Source of the DNA: Thermothelomyces thermophilus ATCC 42464
Lineage: Eukaryota; Ascomycota; Sordariomycetes; Sordariales; Chaetomiaceae
Direction: 5' to 3'
Length of the DNA: 64,000 nt
NCBI RefSeq assembly: GCF_000226095.1
Contig: NC_016473.1
Location: 5,332,001-5,396,000 of the forward strand
Position 1 is the stretch's first letter. The number at the start of each line of letters is the position of its first letter. The notes under the pieces were generated by a model, which did not search any database, was not told the origin of the DNA, and saw nothing but the letters and a program-made list of their open reading frames with translations. Below, piece after piece: positions 34,155 to 47,448 of this stretch. The position numbers and the translations under genes were made by a program.

Positions 34155-35030
34155 TGCATACAAATGGTATGTATAAACCTGTGCATGTGCCTGTGTACAT
34201 GCAATGATGGACGGCCCGGACCTACACGCTGGGAGAGCGAGAGTATCCAAACATTACTGTTTTTTTGTGAGTGGAAGACTCAATTGTTTCAGTTCGAAAC
34301 AGGCGCACAGAAACGCATCAATAGGTTTCACCATTGTTTTCTTCCCCTATTTATCAGATACCATCTTATGGGTCTTGTAATTCACTTTTGGAAAGTTCTA
34401 TCCATCATTTTTCGGAGTTTGGGACTTCTTCCGTCTGTCTGTCTCGCCAGGTCTTGGCAACGGCATACAAACACGGCATCGTTTCTGGAAAACGGGTTTT
34501 GGGGGCGAATTGAGCGTGAAATAGCATTTGGCATGGAAAACGCAGCTGGAGGCGTGATCTTAAGCTTCCATTGGTTGGAGGTACATAAACCGTACTCCGC
34601 ATCATTTGCAATATTAAAGCCACAACAGGAAAAAAAAAAGAAATACTGAGCTGAGAATTGCCTCCGGGACAAAGTGCGCGAAGTACGGAGTAGTCTGCAA
34701 ATACGGAAGTGTTTACTCCCTGATAATTGGAGCTGAACTTGAGCATGGCAAGGGGCACATACCTTGCGTGTAGAGGTACAGATTACCTTACGTGTATGTA
34801 CGGATTACTTACGTGTAACAAACATTTCAGCGACGCTAGTACAACCCTAATCCTTATATAGATTGTACTCGCCTCTTGACAGGCAACTCGATCGCAGTTG
34901 CAGGTCTTGGCTCTTCCCAGGCTCGATCATCACCATCTTTCTTTCCTTCGCCACTAAGAACCTCACAAGCGGTGAACACTCTAGTCGTCGGTACATTCCT
35001 ATTTCCCTGTGAAGGGTCAGTTCCGGCGAA
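34155..35030. other. Intergenic, no gene seen
   Basis: Contains an exact TACGGAGTA at 34684-34692 and the cyp6 promoter. Short frames have no recognisable content. Confidence 0.5.
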
Positions 35031-35137
35031 ATGTCTGTTCTATTAGAAACCAGCGTGGGCGATATCGTGATCGACTTGCTCGTCGATTACGCGCCCAAAA
35101 TGTGCGAAAAGTAAGTAAGCTCGTCACTGCCGCTCTT

Positions 35138-35191
<54 letters not shown>

Positions 35192-36695
35192 CAGCTTGTA
35201 ACTCTCTACCGTGCTCGGTTCGCAGTTGTCGCTGACGATTCCTACGTTTAGTTTCCTCAAGCTCTGCAAGGTCAAATACTACAACTTCTCCCCGATACAC
35301 TCGATCCAGAAGTCGTTCTCCTTCCAGACTGGCGACCCTCTCGGACCCATGGCTCCTCAATCTGATGGCGGCACTTCAATATGGGGTCTCCTCTCAGGCG
35401 ATCCGGCCGATCGGACCTTCACCGCACTCTTTCACCCTAAACTCAAACACCTCGAGCGAGGCACAGTCAGCATGGCGACAGTACCCCACCCCTCCGACCC
35501 GGATCAACGCGTGGCGGCTTCACAATTCATCGTGACACTGGGAGACAACACAGATTACTTGGACGGCAAGGCGGCCATCTTTGGCAAGGTTGTCGAGGGG
35601 TTTGACGTGTTAGAAAAGATCAACGACGCCATCGTCGACGACCGCGGACACCCCCTCGTCGACATACGCATCAAGCACACCGTGATCCTCGACGATCCCT
35701 ACCCAGATCCGGCAGGTCTGCGGGAGCCTAGCAGCTCGCCCCCTCCAACCAAGGAACAATTAGCTACCGTGCGCATCGCCGAGGATGAGGAGCTCCTTGA
35801 CGAAGAAGCCAACGAGGAAGCAGCCGCCGAGGCGGAGAGGAGGAGGAAGGAACGCGAAGCGGCTGCGCAGGCCCTCACTCTTGAGATGATGGGAGATCTG
35901 CCCTTTGCCGAGGTCAAGCCCCCGGAGAACGTGCTCTTTGTGTGCAAGCTGAACCCGATCACGACCGACGAGGACCTGGAGCTTATCTTTAGCCGTTTTG
36001 GCAAGATCCTCAGCTGCGAAGTGATTCGGGACGCGAAGACCGGCGATAGCCTGCAGTACGCCTTCATCGAATTTGAAGACCGGAAGAGCTGCGAGGAGGC
36101 CTATTCCAAGATGGACCAAGTCCTGATTGACGACCGCCGGATTCACGTCGACTTTAGCCAGAGTGTGAGCCGTCTGAGCCAAGCATGGCGGAACGAGACC
36201 AATGCGAAACGCAGAAAGGCAGCCGCGAGGAGAGGTGGCGGCGGCTGGGGTGGTATCAAGGAGTTGGAGAAGCGGCGACAGTACCGTAACGAAGATGTGG
36301 AGTCGGATGACGACAGGGGTTACAAGATGGTCCACGGAGTGGAAGATTTTCATGGGCGGCACGGAAAAGGCGATGATTCATCTAGAGGCGCGCGGAGAGG
36401 CCGTGGATCCGATCAAGATGATGGACAAAACCGGCGAAATGCGCGCTCGCCGGACACTCACGGGGAGAGGTACAAGCCCAGTTACGATAACAGGAGACGT
36501 GACCCGAAACGGCGCAGCCTAAGTCCCCGGGGGGGCCGCTACCGGGATGACCGACATGATCGACGGGAAGATGTTGGAGGAAGCCGGGACGACAGGGAAT
36601 GGCCCCGCCGAGATCGTAGGGATCACGATCGAGATCGACGGGATGGGAAAGACAGGGATAGGTACCACGGGGGCGACTATTATAGACGCAGGTGA
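35031..36695 (+). CDS. cyp6: Cyclophilin-RRM protein Cyp6 (PPIL4 type)
   Basis: Exons 35031-35110 and 35252-36695 give 507 residues. Nuclear peptidyl-prolyl isomerase-like protein with an RNA-binding domain, tied to splicing or transcription. Residues 1-170 form the cyclophilin domain ([33 protein letters not shown], then [27 protein letters not shown]). The catalytic Phe-Gln-Gly block is FSFQTGDP, altered as is usual for this branch. An acidic helix ([19 protein letters not shown]) precedes the RRM at about 240-320 with RNP2 LFVCKL and RNP1-like QYAFIEFE. The tail is Arg/Asp/Gly-rich. The intron holds a 52-T run. A donor-like AGGTGAGC overlaps the stop, so a further 3' exon is possible. Confidence 0.93.
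35140..35191. repeat. Poly-T tract of 52 in the cyp6 intron
   Basis: Uninterrupted T from 35140 to 35191, inside the 141-nt intron and followed at once by CAG. The frame-keeping acceptor (TTTAG) is 60 nt farther on at 35250-35251. The length may vary or be miscalled. Confidence 0.95.
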
Positions 36696-39600
36696 GCAAC
36701 CCTTACCTCGCAAGCTGTCCGCTCGGTGCGACGGACAGTTTGCTTCGCAGCATAATGTAGGTCACGCAAACGGATGTGCATGCGCATGGTTTTCGGTTAG
36801 TTTCCCTCATTACCCCATGCCGCAGCTTGATTTGGCCCAAGAAGTCGCTCACAGTCTCCCATGATAGTCTCAAAGACTTCTTCTAGTTGATTATGTCTGG
36901 ATCGGGCTTAGGGGGAGACAGAACGTCTTTTGGTTCTCCCTTTCGCACTGGACTTCGACATTGGACAACGTTGACAGCACTCTCAACGGTCCAACGGGCT
37001 GGTGCGACTGCCTATACAGGACTCGCGTTCAAGCCGGCGATCGGAAGCAAACGCGCGAAGAAGAGTGCGTGGTCCGTTGAGTGTCGTTTTCGTGTCGAAG
37101 ATCCGCCCTGGTCCGCACGGTCAGAAGAGAGGGGCCAAATACTGTCTCATGAACTGCATCTCCGGGCGAGTTACGCCCGAATGCGGTGCTCCGCAACGAG
37201 CCCAGCCCCTTGAACGGTTACCCCCCGCGTAAAGCCTTATACGAGGTCAATCTATGTTTGTGGCGGGCTGAAGCGGTGGCCTGGACTAGACAGGCTTACT
37301 TTTTTACGGCCTTCAAACGGAAGGCCGTCGACGGCTCCCCAACCAAGCCTCAACCCCTAACGTTGTGTTACCAACACAGGGGTGAGAACATCCTCTCTCC
37401 CCCACCCAAAAAGCCCTAGCCTCCCACGCTGTGCCACCACGAGGAGCGAGAGCCCGAAACCCCTTCATTACGTTATTGGCTGTACCATATGGCCCATGTG
37501 CTTCAAACGCAGGTTCGGGCCGCATGGTTTTTCCATCTTTCGTCGCCGGCGCACTGGAAGACCATGAAGGCGACGGAACAAGAGTTTCTATGCATGTCCC
37601 CCCTCTGCGGCAGTTGCCGTCATTTGATACCTCGTGAGGCCTCGCGGATTTTGTTCTGTTCTGGCCCCTCACGTCTCACTCGCATGAAGCGCTTTTACCC
37701 ACGCACTACCATTTCACGATCTTTCCTGGGCTGGGTTCGGGATGCTTGACCTCTTTCCATCGGCATGTCATAAGCCTGTAATATATATATATATCACCTA
37801 GCTCCCTCATCGCTATATTTTGTGGTTGCCCGTTGGCGCCCTTCGCTTCTGCAGCCAGCTTTGTGTACAGTACGGAGATCGGCCAGGGCCCGGAAGCCCC
37901 TATTAACACATGGCGGCCCCCGGAAGACGGAATTGATAAATACCTATGCTCTCTGTATTAATGCTACCTAAGGTTTGGGGTGTGCGAGAACTCGCTACCA
38001 CCGGTAATCAGTGTCTATGGATTACAAACAGTCTGCTGCCGGTCTCCTTGCGCACTCCACTCTCGTGGCTACCAAGCCATATCATTGCCTTTTTTTTTTT
38101 CCATCAGTCGTCTGCGTCACACACGGTGCAGCCAGGTGTTTCAAGGTCGCCCCCGGATGCCCGCGTCATTCTCCCATGCCTGTCCCGATTCCTGGATCTA
38201 GGATTCCCAACGGACCGGAAAGCTACTAGCATCCAAGGTGCTCGCCAAATGCTGTCAACTGTTAACGAGCAGACATAGAACTGGCACCGGCATGTACAGC
38301 TTAGGGAAAATATGGCGCCCCCATGCTCTTCTAATCCTGACCTGGTATCTTAATAGGTCGTAATATCTCGCCAGCGCCGGACTTTGGTAGCCATGTATCT
38401 CGAATTCCACTCCTCAGCCACTGAAAAGCCTGGTCCACCACTGTGGTGAGCTCATCCTGTGAAGTCAGCAGGCGTACGCAATGAGTCCGGTTTGCTTGCT
38501 TGTCGCCGGGGTCGCCGGGTGCTCGTGTCATGCTGGCTTCCCGCAGCAGCAGGCGGGCTCAAGCTGGTTGCTTTGCGAATCCCCCCCTGATCCTGGCTCG
38601 CCCGTCCCTTATATCCGTCAAGGATGTCAAGATGGCGGCGCGCTGGCCTGGGAGTCCGGTGGAACTCACTTACTATGCGGCAGCCTCAGGGACAGTCTGT
38701 CTCTGCGTGTCCCCTGAACACGGCGTGGGAGCTGCAGATAGCAGTGTGATTGGTGTGAGAAGCAACCTGACGGATCCGTCCTGGCTGCGGCAGGCAACAT
38801 TTCAGAGTCCCTGGTCGGCAAACTGCAGGTTCTTTAGTGGTAACCAACCAAGCCTTGACAGCACGCAATGTTGCCAGTCGGCTATCCCCTTGCTTCTCCG
38901 CATCTTCTCGCAACCGTACCGTATTGTAAGGGAGGGGATGTGTTGCGTGTCTTGCAGATGGAGGGGGGCTGAACAGGATGGTGAATTCCGGGATCCAATC
39001 CCAGGGGCTTTCTCCCCGCCTTTGCCTACTAGTATGCTGCCTGCCATGTGCCCTTGTCGTCGTGCCCGCCTGCTATCTCGTCGGATCCATTGGGGGAGGC
39101 TTCGGCCCTCTCCGAGTGACAAAGTCTTGTGGCACGTCGGCTCCGATAGATGGCCGAGATTTGGGAGACAGGCGCCACGAAGATGCTGTTACAGATTGTC
39201 TCGCTGCCCATCGCACCAGTCTGACGATACTCGTGCAGATCGACGGGCACGAGATCTGGAAGACCTCCTCGGGCCCTAATTCCTTCCACCCTTCGAATTG
39301 GTTTATTTATTATTGTTAATTATTTCCCCATCATTTGTTGCTAGTGTTGTTAACCATCATTCCGGCAAATGAGCAGAGCTGTCTCCCATATAATCGCCGG
39401 TCTCAACCGAAACGGCCCCTCGGCAGACTTTAGTCTCGAGAGCTCGACATTGGGTCCGTGTTCGCTCGGGACAGAAACTGTAGAAGTACCGGTCCGAGAC
39501 TAGGATGCTTGGTCGGCAACCAAGGCTAAAACGTAAGCACGGGATACTACGTATACACACACATACGTCCATATGTATGTACATATATGATTACAGTAAT

Positions 39601-42600
39601 TCCGTGGTTTCGGGGCCCTCTCGACCCAACCACGAGATATCCTGCAGCATGCAGATAAGGGGCCTGCAGATGGCGTTTGCTAAGACTCATGGTCTATTCA
39701 ATAAGGGAGCCCCGTTTGCAGCACAGGAAGCCCTGTCGAGCGCCCGAGTCGTCAGCCAAACGGGATGGTACAGCCCACGAGGAGGCGAGAGTGAGGCACT
39801 GGCCCCCGAAGTGGCCATCAATCTCTTGCGAACTGCGGTAATGGACTGCTTAATTACCCCAAAAGAACAGAACATTGAGCTCGCTGACGGCTGCTCTATT
39901 CCATGCGCGTGATGAACTCAAATGTATGAAATTATCATGCTCATCATTGCCAAACAAGAAGAAGGCTCTTGAGAGACCAGGGAGCAACGGAATCAGAGGC
40001 CCCTATTTGCCCGCACCGGGGGTCCTTTGCGAGCGTATCACAGTTCTCTTCCCTCTTTCTTAGGATTCCTGCGGCGTCTGCACGTATGGCGCGGCCAGCA
40101 TGATGACGATCATGTCAAGTCTGTCATGCATGTGGGAAGCATGGGTGTCTCGCCCTTTCAGGGGTCATCCGCCGGAGGACAGATTCAAGTATTGATGATT
40201 GAAAGAGCTACCACAACATCACGGTTTTAAAAGTACATATTACATAGATAGATACTTGACTTGCATGTTCTGGACACCAGGCCACGGGTGCAGCATGCTC
40301 GTGGAACCCCAGCCGTGAATCAAAGACTACCTACGTAAGAAGTAATATGTAGTACTACACCAATCAGGACGCATAGAACCCTCCATATCTTGCAGGAAGG
40401 GTTCGGGATAACTAGCCTTCAAGCTCCTACGCAAGGTCTCATCGTTTTCTTTCGGCCACTCCACTCGGGCGCGAGTCGACAGACGGCACATTGATGACGC
40501 TGGGGGCATCTCGGGAGACCAGCCATCATCAAAGGCCGTTGCCATTTCTCATTGCGACGACTAGCCCGCTTTGTTACCTTTTTCGTAACTGGAGAGCGTC
40601 CGTTTTCCTGACGTCATTCTAGCTTGTTGGTTCCTCACGTCAAACAGTCCCACGGCACAACGCCCAGTATGCATCGTTGCCGTTGTCATACATTGCTTGG
40701 ACACAACTCGGTAACACGGGAGCCATGGTTGTTGTGCGATCGCCCGGTCCAACGATGTGGTCCACATCCGCTGCCCGCGCCCAAAAGGTTCCAAGGTAGA
40801 GTAGAGTCATTTGTGAATCACCTGCTCTTCTTATCTTGGACCTTGCTGCTGATACTACACAGTGGTGATCATCCTCGTGTTCAAACGGCCGCATGTGTGG
40901 GAGCTGGTGACGGCGTCAAGTCGGGAAGATTAAACAGCCACCGCGGACGAATTCCACAGCTCACCCGGTCAATGATAATTAGCTTGCATCGTGTCCCCTA
41001 TCTGTGTTTTGTTTGGTGGTTAAATAGCACTGAGCACACTGTTTTCGTGAAAGCTCTTTCGCTATTTGATGCCGTGGAACTAATAACTCCTGTAATATTC
41101 TTCTCCATTGACTCCTTTTTTTTGTGCTTCGAGAGAACAAGCCAAAATGGTCTGGAAGACACTGCGATGTCTTGATATTCCGGCGCCCTTTGCGAATATT
41201 ATATATACAGCCTTCTGGAGGGCGGGTGTGGCTTTTAAGCACGTATTCATGTTTGTGGTGGTTGTACAGCACAGCAAGCACTGCGAGGCAAACGACGAGC
41301 CCGAGGGAAGGGCCCTCTTCCCGTTTGTCCTACGTCCTTCTACTTCTCTTTGAATGGGCATGGCAAATCCTGGGCTCCTCTTGACCGCCGCGGATTGGGC
41401 TCTGGTCATTCTTGTCCCAAAATAATTAACCCAATCTCAGGGTATGAGCATCGCCTCGATAGAGGGTTGTTCAGTCTCAGCCGCTGGAATAATTCAAGTC
41501 TGCCCCTATTATCCAGTATTTTGAGGCAACCTGCGGTGCCCCTGCCCCGTAGCCCGCAGCCATCCTCCATGGTCTCCGGATGCAGATTTCCGACTGACCT
41601 CCATCGGAGACAGCCGTCCATCCACAGAGCGCATGGGAATAGATTGGACTGAGTATGGGGATCCTTGTAGCCATGCCTGACAATCAGTCAACAAAATTAA
41701 CAGTCGGGACCGCTGCGTATGTAATTTTGTGTGTAACCAGCCAGTCAGTACATAGAGACGCCCTTTCAGGGGTGGGTTGGAGAGCGACGGGAGGAGCAGC
41801 TTTTTATTTTCGAGCATGTCCAGCAAACAGACCGGCCAAATGCAGCCAATGCTAACAAGAGCAGGACGACAGGAAACCAACGGACTGTATAATAACACCA
41901 TAACACTATGTAGGTCCCCCCCAAACTCCGCCTCGACGTCTGTTTTCCGAACTCTCAAAATCAAAAGCCAACCTTGTTCCGATCTTGGGGAACCGGTAAC
42001 AAGAACCGCAAATCCCGTCCTCACGCGATACCAGCACACCCAGTCTGGAGCTTCATGACAAATCCACTGCCCCGTTTGTCATCTAGATCCTCTGTCGAGG
42101 GATGCAACTTGGACACCTAAGCTTGTAGCGGCAGATGATTAGCAACCGTTTGGCACCCACTCATCCGCGCGCATTTTCACTCCGGCATTAATTAGCCATA
42201 GGCATGAGACATCCCGACATCCCGAAGAAAGCGTCATCAGTTCGGCGAGCAGAGAAGCGCAGGCCACGCTCTCACTGCCGTCCTGGTTTAACCCTGTCTC
42301 GCTCTTCCCCGGGACTCAAGAGGTATGTCCCACCCCTTTCTGTAACCGTGTTGATGGTATCAAACGCGCGCCATCTCGTCCTCGCGGCCCTGGTACGCTG
42401 TATTGCACTCTTCTCGGCCTAGTATCGCGGGCCCGCAGGAGGAGGTTGGCGGTCCCATGCGGAGGGGGTTTGGGCGGGCGAGGAGGTGCCAGAGGTGTCA
42501 GATGGTGCCGGACCGGTTTGTTTAGTACATGTCACTCATGTGCTCGATCAGGTCCTCCTGGAGCTAGTACGAAACACAGTGACACCTTGAAAACGCCCTC

Positions 42601-43071
42601 TATCCCCTGTTACTCCCCCCATACCCGACCCTCTCACCGTCCAAGAGAACTCGGCCGCCTCGAGCTTTGCGCCTTCACGAAATCGGGAGCGACAGCACTT
42701 GTCTCGTCTCTCTAACAACCTGCACCGTCCGCTGCCCTTGCAGCTTCAAAACCTAATAGTAATAGACGCCGGGTCATCATCGTCTTCGAACACCTCGTCA
42801 TCGGCCCCCCATTTCTGTTGCGTCCCGGTCAAGACAGCCAGCGAATAACGCCCAGCTGGTGCCGAAACAGCACACGGGCGGAGGGACGTAACGCAGACGA
42901 GAGGACGATTTTTTGTTTTCGATCTCTCCCCTCGGCCGAGCAATGGTGTCCCAGGCTTGTTACAGCAGCACCAACGACGAGAGACGATATAGCCGGCCCT
43001 ACCCATTGTATCTCAGCTCGTCCACAGAACGGTGCTTCCCATTGTCCTCGCACGACACCCGAGCGATCAAC
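36696..43071. other. 6.4-kb region without a credible protein gene
   Basis: Frames of up to 259 codons occur on both strands (for example 38500-39279 and 41509-42039), but none has domain-like composition. Contents: small hairpins at 37163-37335, an AT run near 37779-37794, an AT-rich patch at 39300-39350 and stretches rich in C. The right end (about 42750-43071) is probably the leader of the Zn2Cys6 gene, where the frame is open from 42913. Such a long gap is unusual beside the dense genes elsewhere. It could hold a non-coding RNA or a long control region. Confidence 0.5.
37163..37335. repeat. Cluster of short hairpins and a palindrome
   Basis: CGGGCG-AGTTA-CGCCCG (37163-37179), GCGG-TGCT-CCGC (37183-37194), a T6 run (37300-37305), ACGGCCTT/AAGGCCGT with 7-nt loop (37306-37328) and the palindrome GCCGTCGACGGC (37324-37335). 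Possibly part of a structured transcript, but no known RNA family matches. Confidence 0.4.
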
Positions 43072-44650
43072 ATGACGGGCCAGCTAGATTCTGACTCGGC
43101 ACCGCAGAGAAAACGCATTGCCGTCGCAGTAAGACCCTATCCAGCCCCTGAAGGCTCTTATGTTTTTTTCCCTTGTCTTTTCTTTACTTTTTTTCCCCCC
43201 GACACCTTCCGCGTTTTTTTATCATATTCCTCACGGACACACCTGCTTCTTCTTCGCCCCCCGTTACCCCAAGAAGATTAACCTTCTCGAGGATGCTAGC
43301 TCACCGGCTGATCAATCCTTGCTCTGTCATTCTGTGTTTAGTGCGGTCGTTGTCGCAAGCGAAAGATTCGGTGTAGTGGTGACCCTGGTCAAGGCCAGCC
43401 ATGCTCCAACTGCAAGAATGCAGGCGTAGATCAGTGCCAGTTTCTCCGGGTAAGGTTATTAACTCTCTCCTCTCCGGGGGTGTACTATCTTTAACTGATC
43501 TCCGGACCCCGGGCAGGTATCCTCGCGAGAAGCGCCCCTGCGCCATGACAGCGCCGATTTCGTCTACAGTGTCGGGGATGCTCGGGTGTATGCGAATCGG
43601 ACGCCGGTCACACACGGGGTTCCATACCCAAGCGACGTGCCCGCGCTGGGATCGGCCGATGTTCTGGGGTCTTCTTATCGCGGCGGGTCAACGTTCCCCT
43701 GTACGCCGGCGACCAAGGCCTACTACCCGGCCATGCACGCGTACGGCACCCCCTACCCAGACGACTTCGACTTTGGCCTCGGCGTGTCATCGCCTCCGGT
43801 CATGCACCCAGAACCTGTTGGCATCATGTCCGGACCCTGGAGTTCCTCGACGCGCCCGAAGCCGCAGCCCTTTGGCAGCATTTACCTGGACTCTCCCGAG
43901 GGAGCAGCCTTCGGCGGCTACGGCGGCGCTGGCTTGTTGCACCGCCCGTCGCCCTCGGCCAGCTCGGACTCGCCCAACTTCTCCTTCTCGGGCGTTGCCA
44001 CACCCCTCCCACTCTCGACCACCCCCGGCCCGGACCGGCTGCTGCCCAATCCGGCCGCGCGGTCCTCGACTCTGCCGCATCCGGGCCCGGCCAAGCCCTC
44101 AACACCTGCATCCGCCTCGACAACAACGACACTCGTCGACGTGGCCACGGCGGCCAGCTACACGGGCGGCTTTCCGACCCCCGGCCTCCCGTTCTGCTCT
44201 AGCGGCAGCATGTCTAGTCAGCTCTCCTCTTCCTCTCGTTTCAACTCGGACGGCTACTCCGGGCAGGAGAGCATCTTTAGCGAACAGGAACGTAGTATCC
44301 AGAGCCAGGGCCCGGCCTTCGACATGGCCGCGTATACGGCCTTACCCCGCCGCAGTTCCGGGCCCGGCTCAGGGGCGGGAGTGTCCATGACCAATCACCA
44401 CGCCTACGTTTCTGGTGCAGGCGCCCATGATGCCGCGGGAACCCCCCACCACCACCACCATCACCAACACCAACACCAACACTCCCCACAGCACCCGCTC
44501 TCAACGGCGTACGTGACAGAAGATCCGCCATCGAGCCCCGTCGCCAACCGCCACGGCCAGGCTCTGCTATCCGGCGGCGACAGCACCAGCCACGCCGTTG
44601 TCGCCCACTCGGTGGACGACCACCACATTGCCGTGGCCAGTCGTCAATGA
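43072..44650 (+). CDS. Zn2Cys6 transcription factor
   Basis: Exons 43072-43128, 43342-43449 and 43517-44650 give 432 residues. Exon 2 is almost exactly the zinc cluster: CGRCRKRKIRC, then CSNC and a final Cys before QFLR, spacing C-x2-C-x6-C-x9-C-x2-C-x7-C, preceded by basic RKRIAVA. This fungal domain binds two zinc ions and CGG-type DNA sites. Exon 3 has no fungal-specific middle homology region. It is Ser/Thr/Pro/Tyr-rich with a His/Gln run near the C-terminus, likely a disordered activation region. Introns are 213 and 67 nt. An upstream in-frame Met at 42943 would add 43 residues. The 6.4-kb gene-free region lies upstream. Target genes are unknown. Confidence 0.88.
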
Positions 44651-46007
44651 CACTTGCGCACGCACTATACGCGGCCTCTGCAGAGGGCGAAGACGGGACA
44701 CCTGCTAGTACCTTGGAAGCCATGTTCGCCAGTAACGAAAAGGAAGGGAAAAAGAAGAAAGCCTCTAAAGAAGGGGAGGAGGAGGGGGAAACCCTTGGAG
44801 ATGTTTGACCCCTGACTCGACATTCACTTCAAAACCACGACATCGAGGCCTTGAGTGAATTGGCCGTGTGTTTTGTTACATTGCATGCAGACTCAATGGC
44901 GGATTTCCCCCGCCCTGACGATCCTCGAGTCAACATGCAGGAGATTCGGCTCGCTCCACCCCGTCGTTTCGTGGTGCCTTGCCTGTCCGAGCTATCTAGC
45001 GTCCAAGCCACAGTCGGGCGAATACACCGTCGGGGGTGACACAGCGTGCCGGTAAGCACCCACGCGGACATCGACACGAAGTTCAGCTTGCCGACAACGT
45101 GGCCTCCTCCCCCTCCCCCCCCCCCCCTTTTTTTTTTTTTTTCTTTCTCTCCCCGGACCTGGCGGGAGAGATACGGGGTGGCCTCGGCGCTGCCCTGGCA
45201 TAACAGGAACGAAACGGGATCTTCTTGTCCTAATTACATGCCCTCGCTGGCGACAACTCGGGCCGAACGGGCTGGAATTGTTGATTTCCATCATCACATC
45301 ATGACCAACACATAATTAGACATTTTATTACTATTGCCTCCTTGTTTCTGTCGTCTCGGATCCTCGGGGGATCTAGCTCAGTGTGCATGTATCTTTCCGG
45401 GCCTGAAAAACATTTCTCACGGCGGTTTCAGGTTGTATTAGTTGTATTATGTGTGCTTGCTTCTTTTTCTTTTACCGGCTCGTTGTTGGCTGTTGTTTCC
45501 TATCCAGCTTCTCTTGTTTCACTTATTAATTACTCCCCGAGAGCCCTGTGCTACACTAGGTGCTGAGGTGCACATGGCAATCGTACCTCAGCGAAGGTAG
45601 ACGAGAAGGTAATTATAATCTACTTTACAAATTCGCCTGATGGTGTATAGGTAATTAGTCCCCTTGTTCCCAGACTCGTGCTCTGATGAGGTCCGCTCTC
45701 TGCTATGGTTTGGTTCGCAGTCTAATAATAATATGCGTGTTGACATCTTGATCTCCTCAGTAGCTAATTAGGCTCCTCCATCCTTTCCGACCGCAAGCAA
45801 TTACACGGCGGTTATATCGTCCCAGCCCCCAAAGGAATATCACGTCTCGACATCACAGCAGTGGCTCGGACCATGATCAGTAATTAGTGCTCTCAGGGCG
45901 GAAAGATAATATCTTGAGCGTTTTCAAGATCGCACAACATCTCCACAAGCAGCCACAGTAACAGTGTGCATTTTAGGAACCTTGACTCGACTGAAACATA
46001 AAGGAAG

Positions 46008-46045
<38 letters not shown>

Positions 46046-46322
46046 CTGGAAGTTTCCAGATGTGCGAGGTCAATTGCCAAACTCTGCGAGAATCATCGGT
46101 GATTCCAGAGGCCAGGAAAGGCCCATTTGATAGGACAGCTTGGCACCCTCCTTACGGTAATTACTAGGTATTAATTATTCTTATTATTAGCCTGCAGAGG
46201 AGGGGCCCCCATCATCCACCAAACCTCCACAGAGACATGGGCAGTACAAGAGGCTTCAGTTATCTTACAACGCATTCCTTTCACTTAATAATCCCAAGAC
46301 GCAGCCAAGGGCAGATGTCGCC
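44651..46322. other. Intergenic, no gene seen
   Basis: 1.7 kb. Contains a C-to-T homopolymer transition near 45107-45141, several AT-rich patches and the (TA)n run at 46011-46040. Confidence 0.5.
46011..46040. repeat. (TA)15 microsatellite
   Basis: Thirty bases of alternating T and A in intergenic DNA about 280 bp upstream of efm3. Confidence 0.9.
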
Positions 46323-47448
46323 ATGTCCTTAACCAAAGCCGAGGATCACCCCCAAGTTTCCCGGTTTTGCTGGCAAAACCTGCAGGTGGATCCTGCCCCA
46401 GACTTTCCAGCCGCCGAGCTGCTCCGTGAAGAGACGGTGCAGGAAACCATCTACAAGCGTGTCTTCGGCGAGGAGGTACCGCTGCGGCCGCCACGCCGAT
46501 ACCAGGTCAGAGTTTTGAAGCAGCTGATCTCGAGGATCGAGGGCGCCATCGAGGATTGGGAGGTCCACGTGAGTTAATATGACGGGGAATCTGTGAACCC
46601 GACTGTCCACAAGGCTAATTAGGGGCTTAATTACACGCCCGAGACGCCAACATAATTAGGGCATCTCGGACAACCTCACCTCGGCTCTCTCGCGCCTGCT
46701 CTCAGAACCGCTGCCCTCGGAGACCGAAGCTGCGCAACAGAGGGACTACGTGGTCTATCACCTCTCGCTTCTTCTTCCGACCCAGCCAACGGCGGCTGAC
46801 GACAATAACAGCTCGCCGCGCATCAACCTCCTCGAATCTCGCTCGCTCATCTCGGCGTCCGGCACCACAGGCCTGCGCACTTGGGAGGCAGCCCTCCACC
46901 TGGGCCAATATCTCTGTGCCGACCCGTCACCCGCCAGGAACAAGCGCGTTCTCGAACTTGGCGCCGGAACGGGCTATCTGGCAGTGCTCTGCGCAAAGTA
47001 CCTCGGGTCGAGCCATGTCATCGCATCGGACGGGTCGGACGAGGTCGTCAACCACCTGGCCCACAGCTTCTTCCTCAACGGCCTGCAGGACTCGACTCGA
47101 GCTACCGCCATGCAGCTGCGATGGGGCCACGCCCTGGTCGGCACCGAGCTGGACGGGGCGTTGGGGAAGGTGGACACGGTCCTGGGTGCCGACATCACCT
47201 ACGACGCGAGCGTGATTCCGGCTCTGGTCGCGACCCTGGAGGACCTGGCCACCCTCTTCCCGGGCCTGACCGTCCTCATTGCCGCCACGGAACGCAACAG
47301 GGTGACCTTCGAGAGCTTCCTGGACGTGTGCGGGAAACGGGGCTTCCGAGTGACCCACGAGCCCTTCCCCGTGCCGCCGAGGAGCGAGCAAAACGGACCA
47401 TTCTATAGCGACGCAACTCCCATACACATATGCAGACTGCACAAGTAA
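46323..47448 (+). CDS. efm3: eEF2 lysine methyltransferase Efm3 (FAM86 type)
   Basis: Exons 46323-46568 and 46660-47448 give 344 residues. Cytosolic methyltransferase of family 16 that trimethylates a lysine of elongation factor 2. The helical N-terminus (FCWQNLQVDPAPDFPAAELLREETVQ) is shared by FAM86 proteins. The class I SAM-binding motif is VLELGAGTGYLAVLCAKYLG, with VIASDGSDEVVNHLAHSFFLNG as motif II. GADITYDASVIPALVATL corresponds to the DxxY post-motif of this family, and TWEAALHLGQYL to the preceding helix. The C-terminus carries IAATERN. The 91-nt intron follows GTGAGT. Expression is likely constitutive. Confidence 0.9.

Noticed and set aside
37163-37335. RNase P, MRP or SRP RNA
   Set aside because: Hairpins and a T6 run are present, but none of the conserved cores of these RNAs could be found.
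38500-39279. 259-codon frame in the 6.4-kb gap
   Set aside because: No domain, mixed Cys/Arg/Ser composition typical of chance translation, and no codon bias.
41509-42039. 176-codon minus-strand frame
   Set aside because: Same reasons; several overlapping frames of similar quality on both strands.
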